Shown: positions 1-14,141, counted from the first letter of the stretch. The stretch: DNA of 64,000 bases from Lucifuga dentata (GCA_014773175.1 VXCM01002524.1:1-64000); one strand, 5' to 3'. Program-made: numbers and translations. The notes: generated by a model from the sequence alone, not told the origin.

Positions 1-36
<36 letters not shown>

Positions 37-153
37 GAAAACAGATTTTATGAGGCTCTGTTCATAGAAGCCAGTTCAGTAGCTAATGGAGATTAGCACT
101 CCAACAGCTGCTGCCCACTGGGAGTGATGGGAGCTGTGTGTGTGTGTGTGTGN

Positions 154-185
<32 letters not shown>

Positions 186-1557
186 AGTGGGAGAGAGTGA
201 GAAATGGACAGGGAAACATGAGCGACAGAGATCAAACGAGGCACAAGCAGTGAAACAGAAATCTGTTGTTTTTTTTTCCATCTCAGTTTCAGTTTGGTGT
301 TTCACAAGCAGAAAATAATGGAACAGGACACAAATGTTCCAGTTTGCATTCAAACCACCGTGAACCGCCGTTTGCTGTTGTCAAGCACCTTTCACGCTTC
401 ATTCACAGTCCGATCGTCTGTACTGTAAATTGAGCCGTGGATTTCCAGTAGCAGGGCTGGGCTGCAACGCCGCTGCGACTGTGGGAACTAACTTCCCGTC
501 ATGGTCATTTGTGGTCGCAGAGAATAATTATGGTTGCATATATTTATATGTGTGGCTGAATATATTTATCTAAAACAATATAGAAATGCTTAGATGATTC
601 ACAGAGTGTGTGAAAGTTGTTTATGTTCTGCGGCTGCTATGGTGGTTGGCTGGGCTTGACCTGTCATGTCTCAGGGTGTGTGTCAGCTTGTGCATGTGTG
701 TTTCTGTTTGTGTGTGTGGATGCTTGATTTTCTCAAGGCCAAGAGTTGGCATTTTGCTCAGCGTGTGGGCTGAGGTAAAAATACAGCGTGGATATGCTGC
801 TCTCTGCTCAGCTGTTGCCGACAAGCAAGTTGTGTGTGTGTATGTTTTTATGCTATTGTGTTATGTATGTGTATGTTCATTGTGTGTGTTGCATGTGTTA
901 GTCGTGCTCTCAGTTGTGCAGGTGTATGCACAGGTCAGAGGATATCCTGTTGGCTGAGTGTCACACTTCATTGCTGACAGTTGTGTGTTTTTCAGTAAAA
1001 TCAATCCCAGAATAAAATCCAAAACTGACAAATTGAAAACAAACCGAGAACAGCTAAATAACAATATGAAAAGACATTTCTAAACTGCTGCCATGGCAAC
1101 CGCAAAGCTACAAGCAGATCGGTCAGATGTATGGAAGTCATTTGGAAAGAATGACAACCATGAAGTGTAAGCTAATCGTTTTCAGGGCTGTTTTGGCCGA
1201 TATTAAATTTTGTGCGTATTTGTGTGCATACTGCACCCCTGCGGTGTATTTTTATTTTTACAAAACACAACAAGAAGCTTCTGAAGTGGAATCTTGTTAA
1301 ATTTCATATTGAGGTCAGAAAGTATGTGTGAACTGGACTGAGTTTGGTCCTTGCGACAGAACTGCTATAAATGAACATTTGCGCAACCTGCTATTATGAA
1401 AATGATGTTTTCACTTATTTGGGGACTTGGAAAATCTGTATGTGTGTGTGTATTTATGTTTTTAACCTCTACATGGCGTGGTGGTTTTGGGCTTCCAGAG
1501 TAAGTTAAACCCGGCTTGGTTCAGGTGTTAGATATGTTTCTGAATTTCTCTAAAGGC

Positions 1558-2252
1558 TGGTATACACTGTGCGATTTTGGGCGTTTCAGATGTAAGACGA
1601 CCAACGTGAAAGAATCATGGTGATATTTTTTGTCGTGGCTCCAAAACAGCGATCCTACGTCACACCGTGAGAGAGATGCAAAGATGGCCAACCAAAGATA
1701 GCCTATGACAAAAGTCTGACAGTCAGAAATTTAGGACACTGGTACGACCTGTCTACTGACCAACCAGCATGAAACGACGCGCTGGTCAAAGTGACGCTGT
1801 TAATGCTGTTATGAATAAAGTTTGGGAGAAAAACAAACTGAAGAGATGGAGGCAAACGTGTGAAACGGAATTTGTGGGACTATCAAAGAAAAGTTGTGGC
1901 AGCACGGGCGTGTTTACACTACGTCTCCTCCAGCTGTTACCATGACGATCGAAGATGGACACAGCATAGAGAGAAATAGCGGAGGAATCACAGTTTCTGG
2001 ATGAGTAACAAGCTGGGTCCTCCTCCTCCTCCTCCTCTTCCTCTACTTCTGAGTTTTTTTGGTACACAGAAGACAAAGTTAGCTTCTTGTTTAGCTTCGT
2101 TATTTTCCACAAAAGTATTGCAGATGGACGAGATGCGCAGATGCCGTAATTTCTTTCGACTTGCATCGCAGAGTCAACGTACAGTCTGCACACATAAAAA
2201 TCAACGTCGTACCCAAGTTTATTAGACTAATGTCGCACAATGTAGCTAGCAA
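1558..2252. mobile_element. possible TIR-bounded DNA transposon remnant
   Basis: The left end carries tacactgtgcga near 1563 and the right end near 2232-2243 carries the inverse with one mismatch (revcomp tacattgtgcga). Between them lies non-repetitive DNA containing a (CTC)n run and a 135-codon open frame on the minus strand that I do not recognise. Terminal-repeat evidence is short, so borders are approximate. A Harbinger- or hAT-type non-autonomous element is possible. Confidence 0.4.
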
Positions 2253-3101
2253 TGAACTTATAAGGTGTGTGTGATCTTTGAGTGTGTAGAAGCCTTAAAA
2301 CCTCCTGTCTCCTCTTCATCTGTCATATTTGAAACACCTGCGTCCACGCTCTCCATTCCACCCCACACATTACACACTTACAAACACACACGCTCCATCC
2401 TCAGACACCCTGGGCCCTAGACTCAATTAGTTTATGTAGACACACACATCTGGAGACATCTGGGCATTATCCCAAAAACTCTTTCTGTCTCTCTCACACA
2501 CACAGATCTCCTATTTGCCTCTTTCCTATTATTGTTCACTGTATCCACAGCAGAATAACACGGAGGACCACAGCTGTGACTGAGAGACAGAGAGACTGAA
2601 AGAGACGCAGCAAGTAACCAGACACTTTGAACTGTGGATCAAACGGTGCCAGTTCATTAGAAGGACTCTGTAAAACAAGATGGGCCAGTAAAACCTCTCT
2701 GCATTGGCCAAAAACCAAGACTCACCTTGGCTGAGCCAATCACAACAAGTTTTGACCCCTGAGATCGCAACACGCAGACTTACAATGTGTGCATTTGCAC
2801 ATGGGTGTGCGCACGTGTAGTATTCAAAGCGCGTGTGCACACACATGTACACAGCTTTAGACTTACTCCACGGCGGTGATGGGTGTAACTCTAATAAGCT
2901 GTGACTGGTCTCTGTTGGTTTTCTACTGGTTTCTTCTCTTCTCCTTTATCATCTCTCTTTTCACTCTTCCCTCTGCTGGATGCAATCAGTCATGAGATGA
3001 AAGAGAGAGAGAGATGAAAGAGGGATTTGATGAAGTAGAAGAGTCTGGTTATGCCTGGGTATCATACTAGATTGAGTGGATGGTGTGTGTGGGTGTGTGT
3101 G

Positions 3102-3144
<43 letters not shown>

Positions 3145-3473
3145 AGATGAAGTCAAATCAGTTATGCTTACATCTATCATCATCATCATCATCATCATCA
3201 CTGAGAAGGGAAAACAGTATGAGCAAGGTGTCAGTACTCACATACACACATTAAACCACTGGTATATGGGTTATATTAATGAGTCTATTATGAGCATGTG
3301 TGTGTGTGTGTGTGTGCGCGCGTGTTTATGTGTGTGTGTAATAGTCTGTAATCCTCAGCTAAACGTTGCCCCGATGAGGCTTTGCTGGGCAGCATGTTGC
3401 TTAGCAGCCTAGAAGGTTGTGGTTTTGTCTTGTATGAGAGCTTAACCCTCGTGTACACACACATAGACACATG

Positions 3474-3516
<43 letters not shown>

Positions 3517-4025
3517 CACCTCAGCCGAGACTACAGGCTCAGCACAATAGTCACAAGAGTGCAGGCGATGTGGTCTTTCCCAGTGTGTCGACAGTTAACT
3601 AACAAAGAGGGAAGAGGACAAGGAGGAGAAAAGAAAAGGAAGAAGAGGTCAAAGGTAGAGAAATGAAATTTTCTCTTGAGTAAATAATGTTTTTTAATTA
3701 AGACAGAGAGTATTGGGCATTTTAGTTGCCACAGTGATGATGACTCCTGGGTGCTGTAGAGGTCAAAGGTGAAGAATGTTCTGGGCAGGAGATCTAAACA
3801 GGAGGTGATTTATAGGGACAAGGATGGGAACATCCTCCTCCTTTTTTAAAAAAATCATTAAAACGAAACTCTTGCTTATGGGAAAGTTACATTTAATAAG
3901 CATTATCCTCAAAAGCTTTTTTTCTCCTTATGTTAAAGAAATTTTCCAGTGATCTGACTTGATTTGACTCAACATTTTTAAAACAAATCCCTGTCATTAG
4001 TGTCAATTAGTGTCATACTGCCCCT

Positions 4026-4558
4026 TTAAAGAACCATACCGGTGATTTTGCATGTTTGAGCCCAATATATAAAACCCACAAACACATTACATTACTGCCA
4101 ACCATTTTCCAAAACATACGACTGGAGCCACAAATATTAGAATTTTTTTTCCTACCTTCCATATTGTTTCATTCCAGTACACTATTAAAATCAACTTTTA
4201 CAGACTTGAAACATGCAAACATGATATCTATTCCATTTTTTGTTGAAGTAACTTAATTTAATCAGTCCAATGTATGTCTCCGCCAGGGAATATAGTCCCA
4301 GGAGAAAAGATTGCGTTTACTGAGAAATTAAAACGAAGCACCTTCTACGATTGTGTGTAAATGTTAGAGGTGAAACACTGAATTTTAAGGCAGATGTATC
4401 ACCTGAAAATTTGATTTTGCAAGATTAGAGGATTTGGCAAAATAACACAAAAACTAAAATACAGTTTTACCTTTTGAAAAACAGTTGGCAGTAATGTAAC
4501 ATGTATGCGGCAGGTTTATTGGGCTTAAACATGCAAAATGACCTGTATGGTCCTTTAA
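4026..4558 (+). mobile_element. TTAA-flanked MITE, copy 1
   Basis: Begins TTAA then agaaccatacc and ends ggtcct then TTAA. About 45 bases at each end are inverted copies of each other (gtttgagcccaata near the left, the inverse with mismatches near the right). The interior shares the block ccagggaatatagtccca with the other copies. No transposase is encoded. Confidence 0.85.
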
Positions 4559-4783
4559 GTTGAAGTAGAAAAACAGGAAATAACTCAGATCTAGTTTCTG
4601 GTTATTCTAGCCTTTGATAAAGGGGATTATTTAGGTTTGGGATCCTGCCTTTAAAAGATCAGTATCTGCTGGTAGCTTGGTTAGAAGTAGTGTTTGTGTA
4701 TATAGGATATGCAAATAGCTGCCATTATGTCTGTCCAAGGAAATGAAGTTAAGCCTTTGCAGCCTGAGGCGTCTCGGGATGGG

Positions 4784-4850
<67 letters not shown>

Positions 4851-5549
4851 GACACACACTGGCACAAACACTGCTTTAGCATTCAGCAATATTTCCTGCC
4901 CCCTCCTGTTTCTATGAATGCACATAAAGCAGATACAAACACGCACACACACAAATAAACCCCAGCTCTTTTCAATATATACAAAGCCATATTGTTGTAG
5001 AAATGTTTTCATCAAGACTCAGACAGTCAGACAGGAATACGCAAATTGTGTTTGTTTTTCTTTCTTCATTGTGGTTGGTTGTTTGTGTGTCTTTTCCGAT
5101 GTTTCCATGTCATCTATGTACATATTATGATTCACGTCGAGTGTGCACCAACAGTTACAACAGTGTGGAGGTGTTGAGTGTCAGTGACTCACTCCCTTTC
5201 CATCACATGAATCATATAACTCCCAAGCTGAATTGCTCAAGGCCACTCATTCCTAAGAAGTGATTTGGCCATTCAGATCTCAGCACAATGCTGTAATTCA
5301 TTCACAAGCGACTGAGAGAAGGCTTGCCAAAGCCGTATTGGCATTATTACGAGGGCACCATTACAAAAGATGATGTTAGCGAGACAGAATGTAAAGATAT
5401 ATTAATGCCCTGCTTGACTTTTACCCCTGCTAGAACTAACTTGCTCCTGAATGGAGCCGAGAAAGTGTGTGTGAGCGTGTTTGTGCGTTTCGCTTGGATG
5501 CTGTGCAGGTTAATTAATCAGCTGTCATCCGAGGGTGTGTAAGTGTCAA

Positions 5550-5576
5550 AGTTCAGAGGTCACATGTCAAAGGTCA
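5550..5576 (+). promoter_or_regulatory. DR1-type nuclear-receptor motif plus extra half-site
   Basis: AGTTCA-G-AGGTCA at 5550-5562 is a direct repeat with one spacer base (DR1), with a further AGGTCA at 5571. A similar AGGTCA-A-AGGTGA lies at 3760-3772. Short motifs can arise by chance. Confidence 0.25.
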
Positions 5577-6174
5577 GGGAGCATCTGTGTCAACCAATGA
5601 GAGATCCAGGCTAATGGACATGCCAGGAGTGACGGTGCTGCTTTGCCCATCAGATTACAGCCTGAGCGAGGGTTCCGTCTGTAAAAAGAGGCGGCAGCAG
5701 GCGGGATAAAGACAATGAATGAAGGGTATTTAAAGGAAAGATTAGAGATGTGTTTGCTCTCATAAATGATGTGGAAAAAAAGAACAGGGAGGAATTTGCC
5801 GAGGTGAAGACAGAAGTGTTTTCTCCATTGTGAGCTAGCTGTGAAAAGGGGAAAAAAAAATGAAGAAAGTGAGGGACAGAGAAAGTAAAGAAAGAAGGAG
5901 AGCTAGAGGGGAGAGTCATGTGGAATGGAGAAGAGAGTGGTATGTCAGTACTTACTGTAGATGGCAGGTAGCCTGAAGCCTGGAGCCAGCATGTCTGTCA
6001 GAAAGAAGTGCCCAGGTGTGTGTGTGTGTGTGTGCCTAAGTGTGTATGTGTATATGTGAGTGTGAATGTAACTTCAGTGTGGATTATTGGGGGGGGGGTT
6101 ACATACCTATTCAACGCCAGGAAGAGCTTACTTGGAAGCAGGTAGTTACGATTGCAGGGGTGAGTGTGCACGTG

Positions 6175-6210
<36 letters not shown>

Positions 6211-8355
6211 CTCGCTCATCAAAGCATTTCCTTGCCATGTCTTGTGTGTGATTAAGGGTGACAGTGTGCGGTAATACCTCCCAACAAAACAGCTAAATCA
6301 TCCTGTATCCTCTCCTCTTCCTCCCTCGCTCACTTTATGTCTGCTTCCTCTGCTTCTCTCCTTCACTTTAGCCTCAGTGCTTAACTTAATAACATGCAGG
6401 TAATGCTAATGCCACGCGGCCGACTGCCAACAGGATGTACGATTCCTCGCTCTTCCTTCCTCTTTGTCTCTTTCTCTTCTCCATCTCCTCATTCTTCCTC
6501 CCTAGTGTTTGTCTCTGCAGGTATGGATCCAGGCCCTGTATTGATGAATGAGTCAGCCCGGTCAGCGAATTATTGGAGGGATTATGTAGTAATCAGGGCA
6601 ATTTATCATGCAGTGCTCCTTTGCTCACCCCAATCTCAACTACTCAGCAGTATTGACCCCTGCTAGCGGTGTGCATCCGTGTAGAGGGATGCGGTGTTGT
6701 TATGATTTTACAATTGTTTGCAGTTATGAAAGATGCGGGAGAACGGTGTATTTCTAATGCTGGAGACTAAGGGATGAAATAATGAGATATTTGGAATAAA
6801 ATGATCAACATCCACAAATTTGGAAATGCAGAAATTGCATCTCCAGTTTAGGTGATTTCTTTTCTGGGGGGAGTGCTTTTCATTCTTTCATACCTATATA
6901 GGGTAATTAAATTCACAAGCTTTGTTCACTTTCTAAAATCGTTTAATCTAAACTCGTAAAATCTTCAGATAATGTCTAAAATGCAATTTGTCATCAACCT
7001 AAATCAAAGCTTTTTACCTGACAACAGCATCATCTTATATCTCATCTCATATTGAATTTAAAGTCATAATCTTTAAAGTAATTGCTAATTATAGCTGTCA
7101 GATAACTGTAGTTATTAACTGTGGAGAACAGAAAGTAACCCAATATGGAAATACTCGTGTTTGTGTGTATATGGTGTGTGTTCATTCAGAAACTAGAACA
7201 AAGCGTAGAGTCTCGTTAGTCAAATGGAAAACAGAAAGAGTTCAGCTTATGTCAATCAGTCAGCAGACCTAACATGGCTGTCTTTCTCTGTCCTGGGTGC
7301 CTCTCTCCCTCCTCTCTAATCCTCCATCTTGGCTCTGTGTCAAGCCGCCTTGTCCAGTTGCACAATATCCCTCCTCCGGGGCAGGCAACTGCAGCCCCTC
7401 TCTGGCTCCATTAGTGCCACTCCACTGGCATAGTCAGCATTCTCCAGCGGGCCCGTCATCGCTGGCCACTCTATTGGCACCCTTGTCACTCTCTATCCGC
7501 CACAAAAGAAAACCTCACCCCTCCCAGTATCCCTCTCTCCGTCGCTCGCTCACTTGGTCCTTTCTGCACCCTCCTTTTTCCTGCCCTCCTTCTTCTACCT
7601 CTCAATCCGTCTCTCTCCTCTGTTATCTTTGTTTTCTCTCCAGCACCTTCCGCTTTCTCTTAAGTCGTCTCTCTCTAACTCCTTTTNCGCATTGGTTTGG
7701 AGAGGCTTATGCAAGGTCCTTATTCATGGTAATGATGCAGAAGAAACCAGGAGAGGAAACGGGGAGCTGACCGCTGATTCCTCACGCTGCCACAGCTCCA
7801 GCTTCAGAGCCGCTCACAAACTCAGACTCAGATGCCTTCAAACAGACATACAGTGAGGAAATAATAACTAATCTGATAACCAAAAAGAGACAATAACACA
7901 CCTTCATCTCTAATATGACAGCTGCTTTTCTGTCAGTCATGGTCCTTTTGTCACAGTTGGCAAAGAGTAGATTAAACATCTGCGACAGGGAAAGAGATGG
8001 ATGCACGAGACAGAGCGAAAGAGAGAAAGTGTGACAGTGTGGCTCAGTAGCTGCAGGCTGGTGATAGATCAGCAGGTCTGTAATCACAAGTTGATACGCG
8101 GCATGTGTGTGTGTGCGTGCGTGCGTGAGTGCGTGCGTGTTCATGCTCACTAAGGTCTAATGACAGGTTCCAACCCCAATGTGTCATTATCCAATTACAG
8201 CCTTCTCTCATCTGTACTGTAACACCATGCCCCCCCCNCACACACACACACACACTGTAATTGGACGGGGTGCTTTAAAGAACTCTGACCTCTCAGCAAG
8301 TATCAGGCACAAGAACACAAATACACTCATACAAACACACCAATACACAGGCGCG

Positions 8356-8398
<43 letters not shown>

Positions 8399-8709
8399 GC
8401 TCAGAATGCCAGGAAGATTGGGTAATGCAGGATAAAACAGATGCTATCTGAGTGAGTGATCAGATAAACTATGCAAAGACAAGTTAGGACTCTGATCATA
8501 TCATATCACTGCTTCCTCCTCACACTTATCCTTTTTTTTTCATCTGTCTGTCAGTCTCTCTTTCTCTCTCTAGTAATAACAGTAACTCAGACTCAAGTGC
8601 TGCTTCTCTTCACCCCTTTTTTCTTTCCTTTAGTCTTGCGAGTGTTGTCTTTAAATGAGCCTAAATGGGCCGAGTCGAAGGAGAGCTTTTGTGGTTTATG
8701 TTCCTTATG

Positions 8710-8751
<42 letters not shown>

Positions 8752-8768
8752 AAAAAGCTGTTTTTTTN

Positions 8769-8807
<39 letters not shown>

Positions 8808-9766
8808 AAAAAGCTGTTTTTTTCCTTCACTGACCCTCTTAAATATTTCACACGCTTAGATGCTTTCACGGCCTCTCCCTTCCTTGTTTGTGTCCTTGTG
8901 GGTTTGTGTATGCATGAGTCCGTGTGTGTGCGTGCTCATGTCACTGTGTGTAAATTCTGCCCCTGCTGAAAAACTTCATGAGTTTCAATGCAGCGGTAAT
9001 ACAAGGACGCGTCATCATCATTCACATATTGGAAAACACATATAAACAAAGAGGATGGAGTTAAAGGAAGGAGCGACGGAGAAATGAGCCAAGACATCGA
9101 AAAGAGTGTATGTGTGTGGAGAGAGAGTGTGTGCAAGGTATTCTACAGGTCTCTTCCTGTTCCGGGGTCAGGGGTCAGATATTAGAGTTGGGTTGTCTGT
9201 GTTTTGGCAGCTGATTGGTGGACATATTATGACTGCAGAGAAGCATTTTAATGATTTATTTTCTCAACGTTGGACCAGATTGTGTTCTTCATTATCTCTC
9301 TCATATCAGCTACAGAGAGCTGTGGGACTGTTCAGGCATTCAGTGTGTGTGTGTGTATGTGTGTGCATGCATGTGTGTGTGCGTGTGTGTGTGCTGCTTC
9401 CTGTGCTGTGTTTACACTTGCTGTATTTATTCACACAGCATTTTTCATGTCAAGTGTTTGTACAAAATTCACAGCAGCAACAACATTGATAAGGCTTCCA
9501 TGATGTTTGCAGCTTTGACGTGGCACGAATTTCACCTCATTTAACTTTTTTCTCTTATCATCCTCTCCTTTCCTCTCCACCAGCGATGAGTTCACTATTT
9601 CGTTATTTCACTGTATGATTACACACGCTTGCATACGTGTGTGTGGAATAGCTTTCTTTTTTATTTGAGGAGGGGCTCAGCTGTTCCATGTTGTTATAAA
9701 CAGAGAGCAGCAGTGAAAGTTGTACAGCAGCTTCCACACCTGGACACTTTACCAATGAACACACAC

Positions 9767-9812
<46 letters not shown>

Positions 9813-10344
9813 AACCACAATAGAGGTTGAAAGAGAGAGAGCACGGGAATGAGCAACCAAAGGCTATGATGTCAGCCTGTTTTACAGCTCTTGTAATTAC
9901 AAGCAGCGCTCTGGGTGGGTTACTGTCAGCGTGTGTGTGTGTGTTTGTGTGCGCGTGTGTGGCAGTGCTATAAGATTCCTGTCAGGAGTTGCCTTAGTGA
10001 TGTGCTGGTAAGACTTGTAGCTTCCCAGACATTTTATCAGCTGGGGATCATCTGTCTTATGTTGTCAGTTGCGTCCATGCTGTACAGTATCGGACACAGC
10101 GAGATGTGGATTTGTGAAGGGAAGAAAGGGGCACGGAATTCCCCATGTTAGAAAAATGGACATTCCCATTGTTCCCCATGTGGTATTCCATTATTTTCCC
10201 ATAGGGCTTGGGAAAATAAGAGACAAAACGCTTTTGTTGAGTCAAAACACGCCTCCACCTGACTCGGGCTGGGAATGGTCTGAAAATCTCAAGTTCTATA
10301 CTTTGCAGAATATTTTCTGGTCATTAGTCAAAATGTGTGTGTAT

Positions 10345-10612
10345 GTAAAAAAAAAAAAAAAAGGATTGAAAAAAAGAATAAAAGGGGGAAATGTGTTTGC
10401 ATGTAAAAAAAAGTAAAAGAAAAAACAAAAAAGGAGAAAAAAAGAAAAAAAAAGAAAAAAATAGAAAAAAGCAAAAAAAAGGGAAAAATATGTGTATTAA
10501 AAAGGAAAGGGAAAAAGGAAGAAAATAGAAAAAAGAAGAAAAAAAGGGAAAAAATGTATAAGTATAAAAGGAAAGGAAACAAGGAAAAAAGGAAAAAAAA
10601 AAGGAAAAAAAA
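10345..10612. repeat. 268-base purine-rich (A/G) tract
   Basis: Nearly all A and G on the + strand, with a few short interruptions such as tgtgtttgcatgt. The minus-strand open frames rich in Phe and Ser are translations of this tract and not genes. Confidence 0.85.
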
Positions 10613-11454
10613 GTGTGTGTATGTGTGTGTGTGCCCCCAACAGCAGTAGCCAGAATTCCTTTGGTCTTCAGGGGAGGGAGGGAGGGAGNGGGGGGAGTGA
10701 AGGAGGGAGGAGAGGAAAGGGTTATTAACCACAACACATTACCGCCTGACAACCTGCATGTTCAGACAAAACCCACAGGTAATAACACCCACAGTGGGTA
10801 TGTGCGGGTCCCATGCAGGCTTGTGTGGGTTCGTAAGTTCAGTGTTACAGGCCTGTCAAGCCTCATTTGAGCCGAGTCTATATGAGAGGATGTGTGTGTA
10901 ACTGTCTCAATATGTATGAGTGTGTGTGTGTGACTGGAGACAGAGGGAGGGAAATACCTAGAATCTGCATTTTTTAAAATTGTGGCAATGCTTCCATCTC
11001 CAGCTTCATTTCCCCCAATCAACTATCTCAGGAGATAGCAGCCATTGGTCAGGCTTGGCTGATTTTTATAACGGCAGGACTGGATTTCTCCCATTGTCTT
11101 CCATTCTGTGACTCCTCTCTTACCTATAACCTCAAAACTCTATCATTTCCTCTTTTTATAGTCTTTTTCTCCCTTTTTGTCACACACAGTTTGTGATTTT
11201 TAATGTAGCTGACAAATCTTTACCTTTCTGCTTTTTTATGTCCTTCACATTTGTTTCCTCTCCTCTCCTCTCCTCTCCTCTCCTCTCCTCTCCTCTCCTC
11301 CTCAGTATGAGTTGATGAAGCAGAAACAAACAGAGGCGATTCCTGACGGGCTAATGGTGATGACTGTTGCTGTTCAAGCAGAATGGATGTTTCTAATTGA
11401 ACAGGGCGGCAGTGTGTGGATGTGTGTGTGCGCGTGTTTGTGGGACAGTTCTGC

Positions 11455-11545
11455 GATTGGCAGCCGTTTCCATGGTAGCAATTAAGTGCTGGAAGGTTTC
11501 AGGTCAAGGTTAATTAGCATGCAAAGATCAAAGAGAATCAGACGA
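11455..11545. promoter_or_regulatory. motif-rich intronic block, candidate enhancer
   Basis: Unique DNA with TTAAGTG (NK2 type) at 11482, AGGTCA at 11501, TTAATTAG (LIM/Hox homeodomain) at 11510, ATGCAAAG (octamer-like) at 11519 and AGATCAAAG (TCF/LEF type) at 11525, several overlapping. Such packing is typical of conserved developmental enhancers, but conservation cannot be tested here. Confidence 0.3.
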
Positions 11546-12104
11546 GAGGGGCTAAACATTTGATCGCCATTTGCGCTCCAGTACCACTTAAATCTGACAT
11601 GTGTGCGTGTGCATGTGTCTGTGTATATGCACATATGCGTGCATGAACAAGTATTTCAGTGTGACTGCTGCTGGACTATGTATAGCATGTACAATATATG
11701 TTACATCAATGAAACTTGTCGGACACACTCCCGCTGAAGCCATGACAGGGCATGGGTTACTTTTTTTGTCCACCCCTGTTGTGTTTTGCAGGTAACTTTC
11801 TCAATCCCTTCCTCCTTTCCTCTTTTTCTCCCTCTTCTCCTATATCCCTCCTCCCCAACATCTCAATACTCACTGCAGAGCCTTTCAGCTTCTTCATTCA
11901 CACCTCTGTGATACAAATCGCCATGTATGTGTGTAGTGTGTGTTTTGTGTGTGTTTATGGTGATTGATATGCATTAATGATGGAAGGTGAACACCCATTA
12001 AAAGCTGGGAACCACAAGCATTTGCCTTGAGCTGTGACTATTAGTCACAAAGTTTCCGGTGTGGGCAAAACACAAGGGACTGCAGTGGCAGATGTTAGGG
12101 GAAA

Positions 12105-12164
<60 letters not shown>

Positions 12165-12582
12165 AAGTAGCAGGTGGTAAATTTATTTCACCCCACTGGT
12201 CCAAATTCATGGTCGCATGGGATTTTGGAACAATCTAAAGCTCAGCTGTTCCCGCACTGTGTGTGTGTGTGTGTGTGGATGAGAGATTCAGAAAGAGAGA
12301 GAATGAAACAGCAACAGAGAGAGAGAGAGAGAGAGAGAGACTGAGAAAAAGATGGTTTCGTAGGAAGAGATACTAAAATGATCCAAACAGTGCAGATAAC
12401 AACATGTTCCTCACCAAAATTAATTGATCACAGTGGTATTTTCTAATCAGGTTGTTCCATTAATCTAACCAGAAAGCTGTTGTATCATTAAATATGCTGA
12501 ATGATTTTTTTTTTTTTTAATTGAAACCACAGCTGTCGGAGCTGTATTTTCGATTATAACCTACTTTTATAAAAATGCCATT

Positions 12583-13197
12583 TTAAAGGACCATACTGGC
12601 CATTTTGTATGTTTGAGCCTAATATATTCAATTTTCATACACATAACATTACTGACAATCATTTCCCAAAGCATACTACTGGAACGGTGACTTAATATTT
12701 TTTCCTACCCTCCAGACTGCCATTGGTTTCAGTTCATTCTGGTATGCTATTAAAATCAACTTGTTGAGACTGGAAACGTTCTTGGGATAGGTAATCCGTC
12801 AACATGAACAACACATATATTCAGGGTTTTTTTTTTTTTTTTTTTTTTGAATTTATGTAAATTTAGTGTTTAATCATTTTAGTGTGCAATAAAAAGCACA
12901 GAGTGAATGTATTTCTCCACCGGGGAATATAGTCCTAAAAGAAGACCTGCATTTATCAAAAAATTTGAACGACTGTGACTTCATAAGGCTGCGTAACTAT
13001 TAGCAGGTGAAACATCGATTTTTAAGGTGGGTGTATCACTTGAATATTTGATTTTGAAAGATTAAGAGATTTTGCAAAATGTCAGGAAAGCTGAAATACA
13101 GTTTTATCCTTTGGGAAATGATTGTCAGTAACGTTACATATATGAAAATTGAATATATTAGGCTCAAACATGCAAAATGGTTGGTATGGTCCTTTAA
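12583..13197 (+). mobile_element. TTAA-flanked MITE, copy 2 (reference orientation)
   Basis: Ends TTAA-aggaccatac and gtatggtcct-TTAA. A well-preserved 615-base copy with internal blocks cattggtttcagttcattct, gggaatatagtcct and gggaaatgattgtcag in this order; I use it to define the + orientation. An internal T run sits at 12828-12848. Confidence 0.88.
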
Positions 13198-14141
13198 GTA
13201 TTATGTTTTTTCCAGGAATTGTCAGATTCCCCAGGTGAAATAACACCTGTTGCCAGCAGATTTTTAATGCAAAGAAACAACTGTAATTATTAAATATAAT
13301 TACTTACAAAAAATAATTGCACATATACATCAATAAAGCAGTTTCTTCTAATCATTATTTTCAAATGTAGGACTTATAGATAAACATTGTTCTGATTGTC
13401 CTGGCACCACCCGTATCAGCCAATCAAATGAACTGATTAAGCATGTAATTTGTTCATGTACAAACAAATAGATTTATAATTATGCTTTGTAGATGATTGA
13501 TACTATACAAGCCACAATTACAGGTCTGGATCTTAATTTATAGAAAAAAATAATCACAGCTGCAATCACAAAATTGTTCCCCATATCATTCATCTGACCA
13601 ATAACTGAGTCCCTTTCTAGGTCTATGCTTCAATTTAGCTGGAGTGTTATCTAACCTTTTTCCAATTCTAAACCCAAATGAGACTGAAATGCAGTCTCAC
13701 CTTGTGACCAAAACTCATTAAAGCTAGTTTCTAATCTGGTCATGTGGAAACCCAACAGCTAACACTTAACGATTTTGGGTCTTGACACACAGTTAAAGGA
13801 AGGAGGGCATCAGGTTTCTTACTCGGAGCTCCAGATGGGCAGGTATTCTCCGCTCAGCATAAGTAAGGATACTGCTGCTTTGGAAGGACAAAGGCCAATT
13901 AATGAATGGGCAAGAGAAAGGATGGGAAAACGAGAAAGAAGAGATTGTTTGTTATTAAATTCTGTCTTCCTGAGGTCAGTGACACAAAGCTTTTAGTGGC
14001 TGCTGGAACCACTCTCTTGTAACACCCCATCTAATTGGTTAATGACATCTGATGTCATAACATNCCCTGCAAATATCTCTCTTCAGGTTTCTTTCTCCTC
14101 TCACATTTCTCATAAAGCTCATTCCCTCTATTCTTTCATCC

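Larger units (their letters stand above)
1..10000. other. presumed slit2 intron 4, part 1: no exon seen
   Basis: I see no LRR-type exon here. The stretch holds microsatellites: (AG)n 1-33, (TG)n 135-182, (GA)n 3105-3143, (CA)n 3477-3514, (CT)n 4789-4845, (CA)n 8359-8390 and 9759-9810. It also holds one TIR-bounded element near 1558-2252, one TTAA MITE at 4026-4558 and unique sequence. Open frames are low-complexity translations of the repeats. Bases 6520-6660 look like ordinary unique DNA with several AT-rich homeobox-type cores; no function can be assigned. Confidence 0.6.

Noticed and set aside
10324..10752. Minus-strand open frames of 134-142 codons rich in Phe and Ser
   Set aside because: They are translations of the purine tract and adjacent microsatellites; composition is not protein-like and there is no exon structure.
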